Shown here piece after piece: positions 9,460 through 17,093 of a DNA stretch of 64,000 nt; within the stretch, counting starts at the first letter, position 1, and each line of letters starts with the position of its first letter. Origin of the DNA: Deltaproteobacteria bacterium (GTDB lineage Bacteria > Desulfobacterota > Desulfomonilia > UBA1062); assembly GCA_018436855.1 (NCBI GenBank), contig JAHDKO010000005.1, positions 1 to 64,000 of the forward strand. Reading direction: 5' to 3'. A program made the position numbers and the translations under genes. Under the pieces are notes generated by a model. The model saw nothing but the letters and a program-made list of their open reading frames with translations. It was not told the origin of the DNA and made no database searches.

Positions 9460-10371
9460 TCACGCCTTCGAGTCGATCCTCTTGAGCCCGGCATCCGCCG
9501 CCGATTGCAGGGCCCGGGCGTACTCTCCTCGGGTGATCCTCCGGGATGCGCGCCGGTCTTCGCACGCCCGGTAGCAGGGGTAGTACTGGTCCATGATATT
9601 CACGCTTGTACCGGGTGAGATCTCCGAGGCGAGAAAAGACATGACCTCGGCTGTGCCGCACGTGTCTCCGGGCATCACCAGGTGTCTCACCAGGAGACCC
9701 TTGACCGCCACACCGCGGCCGTCCGTCACCAGATCCCCCACCTGGGAATGCATCTCCCGTATGGCGGCCCTGGCCCTGTCCGGATAGTCCGGTGCATTGC
9801 AGAACGTCCCGGCCGGCTCAGGGTCCCAGAACTTGAAGTCGGGCATGTAGATATCCACGACGCCGTGAAGGAGCCTGAGCGCCTCGACACGGTCGTACCC
9901 CCCGGTATTGTACACCAGGGGCAGGCGCAGTCCGCCTTCAACCGCCAGGGGCAGGGCTTCCAGGATCTGGGGGACCACGTGCGAAGGCGTGACCAGGTTG
10001 ATGTTGTGGCACCCGGCCTTTTCCAGGCGGAGCATCATATCCGCCAGCTCGTGCGGCTGAACCTCGCCGCCCTCGTTGAGGTGGCTGATCTCGTAGTTCT
10101 GGCAGAAGGTGCACAGCAGATTGCACGAGCTGAAAAAGATCGTGCCCGAGCCGCCGGAGCCCACCAGGGGGGCTTCTTCTCCGAAATGCGGACCAAAGCT
10201 CGCCACGGTCGCATACCTGCCGGTCCGGCAGTAGCCCCTTTCTTCCTGGATGCGGTCAACCCGGCAGTCCCGTGGGCAGATGCGACAGCACGCGAGCATT
10301 GACGTCGCACGTGCCGCCCTTTCCCGGAGCTCGCCGGTTCTGTGGAGCGCCAGGTACGACGGGTCACCCAT
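9460..10371 (-). CDS. Radical SAM protein, PflA/COG1313-like
   Basis: 303 aa. The radical SAM cluster motif is SSCNLLCTFCQNYEIS (CxxxCxxC), followed by the SAM-binding NEGGEVQPHELADM and NINLVTPSHV segments. An extra N-terminal Cys group ACCRICPRDC, with a later GYCRTG, suggests a further metal site, as in the PflX-like (COG1313) branch of pyruvate-formate-lyase-activating-enzyme homologues. The substrate is unknown and no glycyl radical enzyme is in the window. The ATG at 10371 has no strong Shine-Dalgarno. Up to 363 bp of structured non-coding DNA lies upstream and could be its leader. Confidence 0.85.
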   Translation of the reverse strand: MGDPSYLALHRTGELRERAARATSMLACCRICPRDCRVDRIQEERGYCRTGRYATVASFGPHFGEEAPLVGSGGSGTIFFSSCNLLCTFCQNYEISHLNEGGEVQPHELADMMLRLEKAGCHNINLVTPSHVVPQILEALPLAVEGGLRLPLVYNTGGYDRVEALRLLHGVVDIYMPDFKFWDPEPAGTFCNAPDYPDRARAAIREMHSQVGDLVTDGRGVAVKGLLVRHLVMPGDTCGTAEVMSFLASEISPGTSVNIMDQYYPCYRACEDRRASRRITRGEYARALQSAADAGLKRIDSKA

Positions 10372-10734
10372 GACCTGTACCTGTGATCATATCTCTCATG
10401 GATGAGATTCTCTCATGATCCTCACATGAATCCAACCACGCGGTTATTTTTTCGGATCGCACGGTACGGGTACAGCCCGGATGTGGACAAACCTTCTCCA
10501 TGATCCCGGGAGGATCTGAAGCCCGGGAACCACCGGTGAAGAGGTGGGACAAGCGTGAGCGGAAACAGCCTGGTGCGGTCTCGGGACACGGACTTTTCCA
10601 TGCAGCCGCAGGCAATGTTCTGAGACCGATGCCGGTTTTTCATATCCGTGTCCAGTTTGTAACGTCTTGGGGCTTATTGTGAAATGCAGGCGTGTACCGC
10701 CCTCTTCAAGCCGGGCATGATGTCCCGAGCGTGC
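10372..10734. other. Intergenic region rich in predicted RNA structure
   Basis: 363 bp between the radical SAM gene and the PEBP gene, both on minus. No credible gene. From the PEBP side it holds an interleaved pair of perfect stems (10576-10653, listed separately), then a CCACC/GGTGG stem-loop (10530-10547), then a CCCGGG/CCCGGG stem-loop (10505-10527). Near 10400 an ATGAGA/TCTCAT hairpin lies close to the radical SAM start. If transcribed on minus, all of this forms a leader of that gene. Confidence 0.5.
10576..10653 (-). ncRNA. Candidate pseudoknot or bistable leader RNA
   Basis: Four segments pair in A-B-A'-B' order. A is CGGTCTC at 10576-10582 and pairs perfectly with GAGACCG at 10622-10628 (7 bp). 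B is GGACACGGA at 10584-10592 and pairs perfectly with TCCGTGTCC at 10645-10653 (9 bp). The stems are interleaved, so they can only coexist as a pseudoknot; otherwise they compete as alternative folds. Strand is assumed minus, because then it lies in the leader of the radical SAM gene. I do not recognise a known riboswitch class. Confidence 0.35.
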
Positions 10735-11283
10735 TTATCTGCCGAACCTGCCCATGAGCTCGCCCATGCTCAGAAGATGGCCTTCCATCGATGAAAGCAC
10801 CTCCTCCTTGGTCGACCCGGGCGGGAGATCCAGCTCCGTATCCACGGCGAACACCCGGAAAAAATACCGGTGGGTCCCGGAAGGGGGGCAGGGGCCTCCA
10901 TAGCCGATGGTGAGGAAGTCATTGATCCCCTGGGTGCCTCCCGCGGCGGGCCTTTCTTCGGCAGGGATGTTCTCTGGCAGAGGTGACGCCTGGGGCGGAA
11001 TATCGTAGTAGACCCAGTGCACCCAGATCCCCATGGGGGCGTCGGGGTCCTCGCAGATGACGGTGACGCTCCTGGTTCCGTCCGGCACCCCTTTCCACGC
11101 GATAGGCGGCGATACATTCTCTCCGTTACAGGTGTACTTGGGCGGGATCATCTCGCCCTGTCCGAATGCCTGACTGGTAATCTCCATCTGCTCTCCTCCC
11201 TCCGTGCCTGCAAGAGCCGGATTCAGCGGCGCACCGGTAAAAAGCAGGGTCCCCATGAGCACGGGGAAAAAATGTCTGAACAT
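10735..11283 (-). CDS. YbhB/YbcL (PEBP, Raf-kinase-inhibitor-like) secreted protein
   Basis: 182 aa with a signal peptide (MFRHFFPVLMGTLLFTGAPLNPALA, residues 1-25) and a PEBP fold: MEITSQAFGQGEMIPPKYTCNGENVSPPIAW, the ligand-pocket DPDAP, and the GPCPPSGTHRYFFRVFAVD motif. Bacterial members bind small anionic ligands; their physiological role is poorly known. The start at 11283 is chosen because the signal peptide begins there; an in-frame start at 11319 would add 12 residues. Predicted export places it in the periplasm. Confidence 0.88.
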   Translation of the reverse strand: MFRHFFPVLMGTLLFTGAPLNPALAGTEGGEQMEITSQAFGQGEMIPPKYTCNGENVSPPIAWKGVPDGTRSVTVICEDPDAPMGIWVHWVYYDIPPQASPLPENIPAEERPAAGGTQGINDFLTIGYGGPCPPSGTHRYFFRVFAVDTELDLPPGSTKEEVLSSMEGHLLSMGELMGRFGR

Positions 11284-11330
11284 GAAGGGCACCCCTTCGA
11301 AATAGGGTATAAAAACCATTTCTTCATTTC

Positions 11331-11358
11331 ATAATAACCCGCGGCTGTGGGAAGACAA
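11331..11358 (-). promoter_or_regulatory. Predicted promoter of the PEBP gene
   Basis: Read on minus: TTGTCT (11358-11353), a 16-bp spacer, and TATTAT (11336-11331). This lies about 48 bp upstream of the chosen start at 11283. A second A/T-rich TATACC lies nearer the start codon. Confidence 0.4.
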
Positions 11359-11369
11359 TCACGCCGCAA

Positions 11370-12116
11370 TCACTTATGGAGGAGATCCGCAGGCGGCTCC
11401 GGTCGTTCCAGGATCTCGCGCAGAGCCAGTGCATTCTTCGGGGCATAGCCGCCGAAGTCGTTGTCGAAGTAGACATATGCGTCTTTTCCCCACGATCTGA
11501 TTTTGTCCGCCCACGACATCAGCTCATCGACGGTGTATTCAGAGGCATAGAGCTGCCGGGAGCCGTGGAGGCGGATGTAGACGTGATCTGCGGTAACCGC
11601 CTCCAGATAGGGGAACCGGTCTGCGGTATCGGCGATGCACCAGGCGATGCCGTGCTTCTCAAGGAGTGCCAGGGCCTGCTCCCCGGTCCAGCTCGGATGC
11701 CTGGCCTCCAGCGCGTAGCGATGGCCGCCGGGCAGGAGAGCGAAGAACGCCGAGGCGGTCTCCTCCCTGAACTCCAGGGAGGCCGGGACCTGGAAGAGGA
11801 CGGGCCCCAGCTTGTCCCCCAGCGAAGAGATGTCGGAAAAAAGTATGTCCAGCGATTCCTCGACCTCTCTGAGCCTGCGGACGTGCGTGATGTACCTGCT
11901 GGCCTTGACGGCCCAGAGAAATCCCCCAGGGGTCGAGTCCCGCCACTTGCGGTAGGTGCTTTCCCTGATCCGGTGATAGAAGGTCGCGTTCACCTCCACC
12001 GTGGAGAAGAACCGGGAGTAGTGATCGAGCCACCGGGTCCGGGGGCAGTCCCGGGGATAGAACACCCCTTTCCAGTGCCGGTAGTCCCATCCCGACGTGC
12101 CGATATGCGCGCGCAT
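11370..12116 (-). CDS. DUF72 (YecE-like) protein
   Basis: 248 aa, TIM-barrel-like DUF72 protein. Recognisable segments are the N-terminal RAHIGTSGWDYRHWKGVFYP, VNATFYHRIRESTYRKW, FLWAVKASRYITH, the substrate-pocket AYVYFDNDFGGYAPKNAL, and a central EARHPSW. Function is unknown. The start at 12116 has the perfect Shine-Dalgarno CAAGGAGG with 4 bp before ATG. The SixA gene ends 22 bp upstream on the same strand, so the two are probably an operon. Confidence 0.9.
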   Translation of the reverse strand: MRAHIGTSGWDYRHWKGVFYPRDCPRTRWLDHYSRFFSTVEVNATFYHRIRESTYRKWRDSTPGGFLWAVKASRYITHVRRLREVEESLDILFSDISSLGDKLGPVLFQVPASLEFREETASAFFALLPGGHRYALEARHPSWTGEQALALLEKHGIAWCIADTADRFPYLEAVTADHVYIRLHGSRQLYASEYTVDELMSWADKIRSWGKDAYVYFDNDFGGYAPKNALALREILERPEPPADLLHK

Positions 12117-12138
12117 GCGACCTCCTTGAGCTGACAGT

Positions 12139-12600
12139 TTAGCAGGTGTCGGGCATGATCGTCCATCTGATCGTCCAGGCATGTCCCCCGGGGCCTTTTT
12201 CCAGGCACACCATCGTGCCGCTCTTGAACGATACGGTCGGTGCGTCGGCCGAGCCGGTCACCAGATACGAGCACAGGCGCTCCAGAAACGGCAGGTGACC
12301 CACCACCATGATATTCTCCTGTGCGTCTATGATTCGGGCAAACGCCTCTACATCGTTGTTGGCGGCCAGCCCGGACACCTCCATGGCGCCGCGGCCTGGC
12401 TTGAGGTACGATGCCATGATCTCGGCTGTCTGGCGAGCACGCGCGGCCGGGCTGTGGATGATGGTTTCCACGCGGACCCCCCGGTCCTGCGCGCGGGCGG
12501 CCACGCATTCCACCTCGGTGATACCCTCGCGGGAAAGCCTTTTCCGGGAGTCGATCTCCTCCCGCAGGTTCCTGCCGTGCCGGACGAGGAAGAGTGCCAT
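12139..12600 (-). CDS. sixA: SixA-type histidine phosphatase
   Basis: 153 aa histidine-phosphatase (phosphoglycerate mutase-like) protein. The catalytic RHG is at residues 7-9 (H8), a second Arg lies in SPAARARQTAE, and the second catalytic His is in VVGHLPFLERL. Its small size and the GHLPFL motif fit SixA, which dephosphorylates phosphohistidine on HPt or PTS proteins. No HPt domain is in the window, but three hybrid or PAS kinases are. AGGAGG lies just before ATG. Probably first gene of an operon with the DUF72 gene. Confidence 0.88.
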   Translation of the reverse strand: MALFLVRHGRNLREEIDSRKRLSREGITEVECVAARAQDRGVRVETIIHSPAARARQTAEIMASYLKPGRGAMEVSGLAANNDVEAFARIIDAQENIMVVGHLPFLERLCSYLVTGSADAPTVSFKSGTMVCLEKGPGGHAWTIRWTIMPDTC

Positions 12601-12674
12601 GGTTCAACCTCCTTAAAGAACAGTACCGAAATCAAAATCCACTTGAGAAGCAACGGGTGCAGTGCAGCCTTCAC

Positions 12675-12706
12675 TTGGGAAAGCGGCATGGCCCTTCATA
12701 TATAAT
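12675..12706 (+). promoter_or_regulatory. Possible promoter of the aldehyde dehydrogenase gene
   Basis: A perfect TATAAT at 12701-12706 lies 27 bp before the start codon. The best upstream element, TTGGGA at 12675-12680, gives a long 20-bp spacer. Alternatively the overlapping TATATA two bases earlier would give 18 bp. Confidence 0.35.
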
Positions 12707-12732
12707 CTATAGCACTTCCAGAGGAGGGGGCA

Positions 12733-14106
12733 ATGGAGCCTCATATGATTTCACGGATTGTCCGGAGCCAGAGGGAATTCTATTGCAGCGGGATCACAAG
12801 AAACGTGGAATATCGCCGGAAGCAGCTCAAAAAACTCCGCGATCTGATCGCCGGGGAAGACGGTTTCATCGTGGAGGCCCTGAAGAAGGATCTTGCAAAA
12901 CCCGCCCTTGAGGCCTATGCCGCAGAGATTTCCCTGGTCCTGGGAGAGCTCGAATATGCGCTGAAGAAGCTCGAATCCTGGACAAGACCCAGAAAGGTCC
13001 GGAGCCAGCCGGCCCTGTTGCCCTCATCGAGCTCCGTTGTTCCGGAGCCGCTGGGCGTGGTTCTCATCATCGCGCCGTGGAACTATCCCTTCCAGCTTGC
13101 AATAGCCCCCCTCATCAGTGCCGTTGCCGCCGGCAACTGTGTGATCGTCAAACCCTCCGAGCTCTCTCCCCGTACCGCGGAAGTCATGGAAGAGCTGATC
13201 GCCCGGCACATGGACCCACGGCACCTGTCGGTGGTGAACGGTGGACCGGACACGGCCCGGGAGCTCCTGAATCACCGCTTCGACCACATTTTTTTCACCG
13301 GCTCGTCCCGCGTGGCCCGGATGGTCATGGAGTCCGCCTCGCGCCATCTCACGCCGGTGACCCTGGAGCTCGGGGGGAAGAGCCCCTGCATCGTGGACAG
13401 GGACGTGAACATCGAGTATGCGGCGCGCAGGGTCGTGTGGGGCAAGTTCTTCAATGCAGGGCAGAGCTGTGTGGCCCCGGACTACGTACTGGTGGACGAG
13501 CGGATCAGAGACGAATTCGCTGACGCCGTCAAGAGGGCGGTCATCCGCTTCTACGGCCAGGACCCCAGGAAGAGCCCCTACTATGCGCGGATCGTGAACC
13601 GGTCTCATTTCGACCGGCTCATGGGCTATCTCGATCAGGGAGACACCGTGGTGGGAGGGCAGGCCCTGGCCCAGGAGCTCTTCATCGCTCCCACGGTCCT
13701 GGACGCCGTCGACCTCGACTCCCCGGTCATGCAGGAGGAAATCTTCGGACCCGTTCTCCCGCTCATCCCCTTCTCCTCATTTTCCGAGGCCCTTGCATTC
13801 GTGAACTCCCGGCCGAAACCCCTGGCGATTTACCTCTTCACTACGGACAGGGTGAAGCAGGAGCTGGCGAAAAACGAGACATCATCGGGGTCTTTCTGCA
13901 TCAATGACGTTCTGGTCCAGTTTTTCTCGCACCATCTCCCCTTCGGAGGGGTGGGTGAAAGCGGCATGGGCCGCTGCCACGGCAAGGCCGGCTTCGACAC
14001 CTTCAGCCATACCAGGAGCATGGTGCAGAACACCCTCGCGTTCGACATCCCTTTGAGATACGCTCCCTACCGGTTCAAGCTTCCGCTGGTGAAGTGGTTT
14101 TTGTGA
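12733..14106 (+). CDS. Aldehyde dehydrogenase, ALDH3-like
   Basis: 457 aa NAD(P)-dependent aldehyde dehydrogenase. Readable motifs: IIAPWNYPFQLAIAPLISA, KPSELSPRTAEVM, the FTGSSRVARMVM dinucleotide site, the general base Glu in LELGGKSP, and the nucleophile Cys in NAGQSCVAPDYVL. Length and the short, hydrophobic C-terminus (YAPYRFKLPLVKWFL) fit the ALDH3/fatty-aldehyde dehydrogenase branch, so medium- to long-chain aldehydes are likely substrates. The ATG at 12733 follows GAGGAGGGGGCA. It is a single gene, convergent with a histidine kinase. It could act with the AOR/alcohol dehydrogenase genes at 56-60 kb, but nothing here proves it. Confidence 0.92.
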   Translation: MEPHMISRIVRSQREFYCSGITRNVEYRRKQLKKLRDLIAGEDGFIVEALKKDLAKPALEAYAAEISLVLGELEYALKKLESWTRPRKVRSQPALLPSSSSVVPEPLGVVLIIAPWNYPFQLAIAPLISAVAAGNCVIVKPSELSPRTAEVMEELIARHMDPRHLSVVNGGPDTARELLNHRFDHIFFTGSSRVARMVMESASRHLTPVTLELGGKSPCIVDRDVNIEYAARRVVWGKFFNAGQSCVAPDYVLVDERIRDEFADAVKRAVIRFYGQDPRKSPYYARIVNRSHFDRLMGYLDQGDTVVGGQALAQELFIAPTVLDAVDLDSPVMQEEIFGPVLPLIPFSSFSEALAFVNSRPKPLAIYLFTTDRVKQELAKNETSSGSFCINDVLVQFFSHHLPFGGVGESGMGRCHGKAGFDTFSHTRSMVQNTLAFDIPLRYAPYRFKLPLVKWFL

Positions 14107-14428
14107 ATCCTCATTCTTAGTCGACTGCAGCGGATTCCGTCCACGCAATAGCAATCCTGCGGTCAAGAAATCTATCAATGACCGCTCTGGATAGTTCGCA
14201 TGTGAACTTACGACAACATGTACTTGGAAATCGGGATCACATTCCACCTCGCTTCCAGGCTTGAAGCTGGATCAAGGGCTTGCCCTTCAAAGGTCCATGC
14301 CATTGATTATCAGCCGGGAATCGTACAGGACAGATCCACGGCCATGACCTCTGCAGACCGGACGGACGCACAGAGAGAGAACCGCCCGGACCGGTCTGCC
14401 CGGAGAGTGCGCACGAGCAGGTATCTTT
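14107..14428. other. Convergent intergenic region with one long inverted repeat
   Basis: 322 bp between the converging aldehyde dehydrogenase and hybrid kinase genes. A perfect 9-bp inverted repeat, GCAGACCGG (14353-14361) with CCGGTCTGC (14391-14399), encloses 29 nt. No U-tract follows on either strand, so it is not a standard intrinsic terminator. No gene is supported. Confidence 0.4.
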
Positions 14429-16960
14429 TCACGCCGGTGACCGTGTCCTGAGGGCTGTTCCCACCGCTGCATCAAGATCCGCTGTGCCGGCCGGCTTGAA
14501 GATCAGCCCGGTGATTCCCTTCGATCGCGCATCCTGTTCGGTGATGACATCGTTGAAACCCGTGCACAGGAGGATCGGTATATCCGAGCGGACCTTCCTG
14601 ACCTTTGCGGCAAGGTCCACCCCGTTCATCCGCGGCATGGTCAGGTCGGTCAACACGAGGTCGAAGACATCAGGGTTTTGAGAGAACAGGGCCAGCGCCT
14701 CCGCACCATCCGTTGCCGCGGTCACGGAGTAGCCCAGCCGCTTGAGTATCTTGCTCACGCTGGAAAGGACCGGACGTTCGTCATCGACGAGGAGGATATT
14801 CCCCTGCATCCGATGATCATTCCGGGCACACGGTTTCCGGGCTGCAGGCCTCGCCCGGGTGACCGGGAAGAACACGGTGAACCGCGACCCTTTTCCAGGT
14901 TCACTCTCCACGGTGATCGTGCCTCCGTGGTCTCTGACGATTCCATGGATGACAGGGAGCCCCATGCCGACGCCTTTCCCCACCTCCTTGGTCGTGTAGA
15001 AGGGCTCGAAGATATGAGTCATGACCTCGGGCGTCATCCCTCTGCCGGAATCTTTCACCAAAAGCTGAACATACTCCCCCGCCTTGATCTCCGGGTGATC
15101 CGCTGTCTCGGTCAGGCAGGTGTTTGTCAGGCTTATCTCCATGACCCCGTTCTGCGACGGCAGCGCATCCGCCGCGTTTTTGCACAGATTCATGATGACC
15201 TGCTGGATCTGGGAGGCATCGCCCATGACCGTATCGTCAGCGGCATCGATATGCTGTCTGATCTCGATGGTGCTCGGCAGGGACGACCGGACAAAGGCGA
15301 GGGTTTCCGAGATCAGGGGCTTTATGCTGATCGGGGTGAACCTCTGCTCCGACCGCCTGCTGAACGAGAGGATCTGCTTGACCAGGTCCCTCTGGCGGTA
15401 CGCAGCCGTGAGGATCTGCTGCACGGTCTGGTGCCACGGTGTATCAGGAGGCATCTCGTCCAGCAGCGATTCGCTTTCGATGATGATGGGGTAGAGCATG
15501 TTGTTCAGGTCGTGGGCGATTCCGCCTGCGAATCTGCCCAGGGCCTCGATCTTTCTGGCATGGGCGAGTTGCTCGAGGGCCTTTCTCTTCTCTTCCTCGG
15601 CCTTGAGGCGCTCATTGATTTCCTCGCCCAGCTTCCGGTTTCTCTCCTCCAGCTCATCCGTGCGTTCCTTCACGAGCTCTTCGAGATGATCCCGGTACCG
15701 GAGCAGGTCTTTCTGCGCCTGCACCCGTTCGGTGACGTCCTGGCTGCTGCATACGAGGCCCAGAAACCTGCCTTCGGGCGAGAACCTGGGATTCCCGTAC
15801 GACTCGATCCACCTCCACCGTCCATCGAAGCACCGCATCCTGCCCATTGCATGGAAAGGACTTTTCTCGCTCACGGCCCGGAGGAAGGCGCCCACATACG
15901 CATCCTTGTCGCCGGGATGCAGCAGGCTCCGCCATCTCGTGCCCCTGATCTCTTCCAGCGACATCCGGAAGAAATCCCGGTATGAGGAGTTCACGAACTG
16001 TATCTCTCCGTGTTCGTCCACCACCCAGATCATGAGCGGAGAGCTGTCCGCCATGATGCGGAAGCGTTCCTCGCTCTCGCGGAGCCGATCTTCGAACCTC
16101 TTGCGCTCGGTGATGTCGAACACATAGGCCTTGTAATCGATGAGCTCGCCGTTTTCGTCGAACCGTCCCACGGCGTTGCCCACGATATAGATGATCCTCC
16201 CGTCTCGCCGCCAGCGTCTTCCCGTGTAGGAGATCAGCTTTTTCCTCTCGCGCAGAGCGGAGATGAAACCGTCAAACGACTCAGGAGTCAGGTGCAGGTC
16301 GCGGAAGTTGCTCGCGAGCGCCTCTTCACGGTTCGAGAATCCGAAAATGTCCACAAACGACGGGTTGCACATCAGAATCCGGCCGTCCGCGGCAACGATG
16401 AAGTTTCCGGTCAGGTCCTCCTCGAAGAGCTTCCGGTATTTCTCCTCGCTTCGAACAAGGTCTTCTTCGGCCTTGCGCCCCCGGGTGAAGTCGCCATAGA
16501 CGATAGTCACCCCGCAGCCCTTCATGGGAAGGGGAGCGGCGGACACACTGATCCACCGGATGCTCCCGTTTTTTCTCTCGATGCCCACGACATTTTCTAT
16601 GAGGCGCCCTTCCTTCAGGGCCCTGACGGCCGGGAACTCCTCCACGGGCATACGCGTTCCATCGGCTCTGAGGGCCTGCCACGAGGCGCCGGTTATGGCC
16701 CTTGCCTCGTGCTCTTCACGGGGGATCTCCAGGATGCGCCCGGCCTCGTTGTTCACCTCCACGATGTTGCCGTGCTCATCGGTAATGGTGATTCCCAGGG
16801 GGAACGAGGCAAAGAGTTTTTCATACCTGTCTATATGGGACTCGAGCCTTTTCTCCGCCGCCTCATCCCGGGACAAAGCCTCTTCCAGTTCGGCGATTCT
16901 GCTGCCGGCCTCGTTCAGCCTTTTTTCAAGCTGCTTCCGGGAAATTTTCTCCAGATTCAT
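14429..16960 (-). CDS. Triple-PAS hybrid histidine kinase with receiver
   Basis: 843 aa, no membrane segment, so cytoplasmic. Order: N-terminal coiled coil (1-45), PAS domains at about 45-165, 172-290 and 295-415, a coiled coil, HisKA with phospho-accepting GGIAHDLNNMLYP, an HATPase with N-box MNLCKNAADAL and G-boxes DSGRGM and GVGMGLPVIHG, and a C-terminal receiver (ILLVDDE, phospho-Asp in LVLTDLTMP). It lacks an HPt or output domain, so phosphate must pass to another protein. A second hybrid kinase lies 133 bp upstream on the same strand. The two genes share a 53-bp identical stretch over the H-box. Confidence 0.93.
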   Translation of the reverse strand: MNLEKISRKQLEKRLNEAGSRIAELEEALSRDEAAEKRLESHIDRYEKLFASFPLGITITDEHGNIVEVNNEAGRILEIPREEHEARAITGASWQALRADGTRMPVEEFPAVRALKEGRLIENVVGIERKNGSIRWISVSAAPLPMKGCGVTIVYGDFTRGRKAEEDLVRSEEKYRKLFEEDLTGNFIVAADGRILMCNPSFVDIFGFSNREEALASNFRDLHLTPESFDGFISALRERKKLISYTGRRWRRDGRIIYIVGNAVGRFDENGELIDYKAYVFDITERKRFEDRLRESEERFRIMADSSPLMIWVVDEHGEIQFVNSSYRDFFRMSLEEIRGTRWRSLLHPGDKDAYVGAFLRAVSEKSPFHAMGRMRCFDGRWRWIESYGNPRFSPEGRFLGLVCSSQDVTERVQAQKDLLRYRDHLEELVKERTDELEERNRKLGEEINERLKAEEEKRKALEQLAHARKIEALGRFAGGIAHDLNNMLYPIIIESESLLDEMPPDTPWHQTVQQILTAAYRQRDLVKQILSFSRRSEQRFTPISIKPLISETLAFVRSSLPSTIEIRQHIDAADDTVMGDASQIQQVIMNLCKNAADALPSQNGVMEISLTNTCLTETADHPEIKAGEYVQLLVKDSGRGMTPEVMTHIFEPFYTTKEVGKGVGMGLPVIHGIVRDHGGTITVESEPGKGSRFTVFFPVTRARPAARKPCARNDHRMQGNILLVDDERPVLSSVSKILKRLGYSVTAATDGAEALALFSQNPDVFDLVLTDLTMPRMNGVDLAAKVRKVRSDIPILLCTGFNDVITEQDARSKGITGLIFKPAGTADLDAAVGTALRTRSPA
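15492..15544. repeat. 53-bp exact repeat, copy 1 (H-box of kinase genes)
   Basis: The segment coding for the phospho-accepting H-box of the kinase at 14429 is identical at every base over 53 bp to 18196-18248 in the neighbouring kinase gene. Sequence beside it has diverged. Confidence 0.85.
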
Positions 16961-17093
16961 GCGTACAGACCCCTGTTATCGCCCTGGTTCTCCTTCCGAT
17001 ACGCCTTCCGGGCATGGTTTGCTGCATGACAGAGCACTGTTTCACGATGTATTGCCACCAGATGTTTTGATGAAACCCGTTTTCGAAGGATTC

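Noticed and set aside
14678-15985. 435-aa plus-strand open frame opposite the triple-PAS kinase
   Set aside because: It is the antisense shadow of conserved kinase domains in a high-GC gene and shows no domain of its own.
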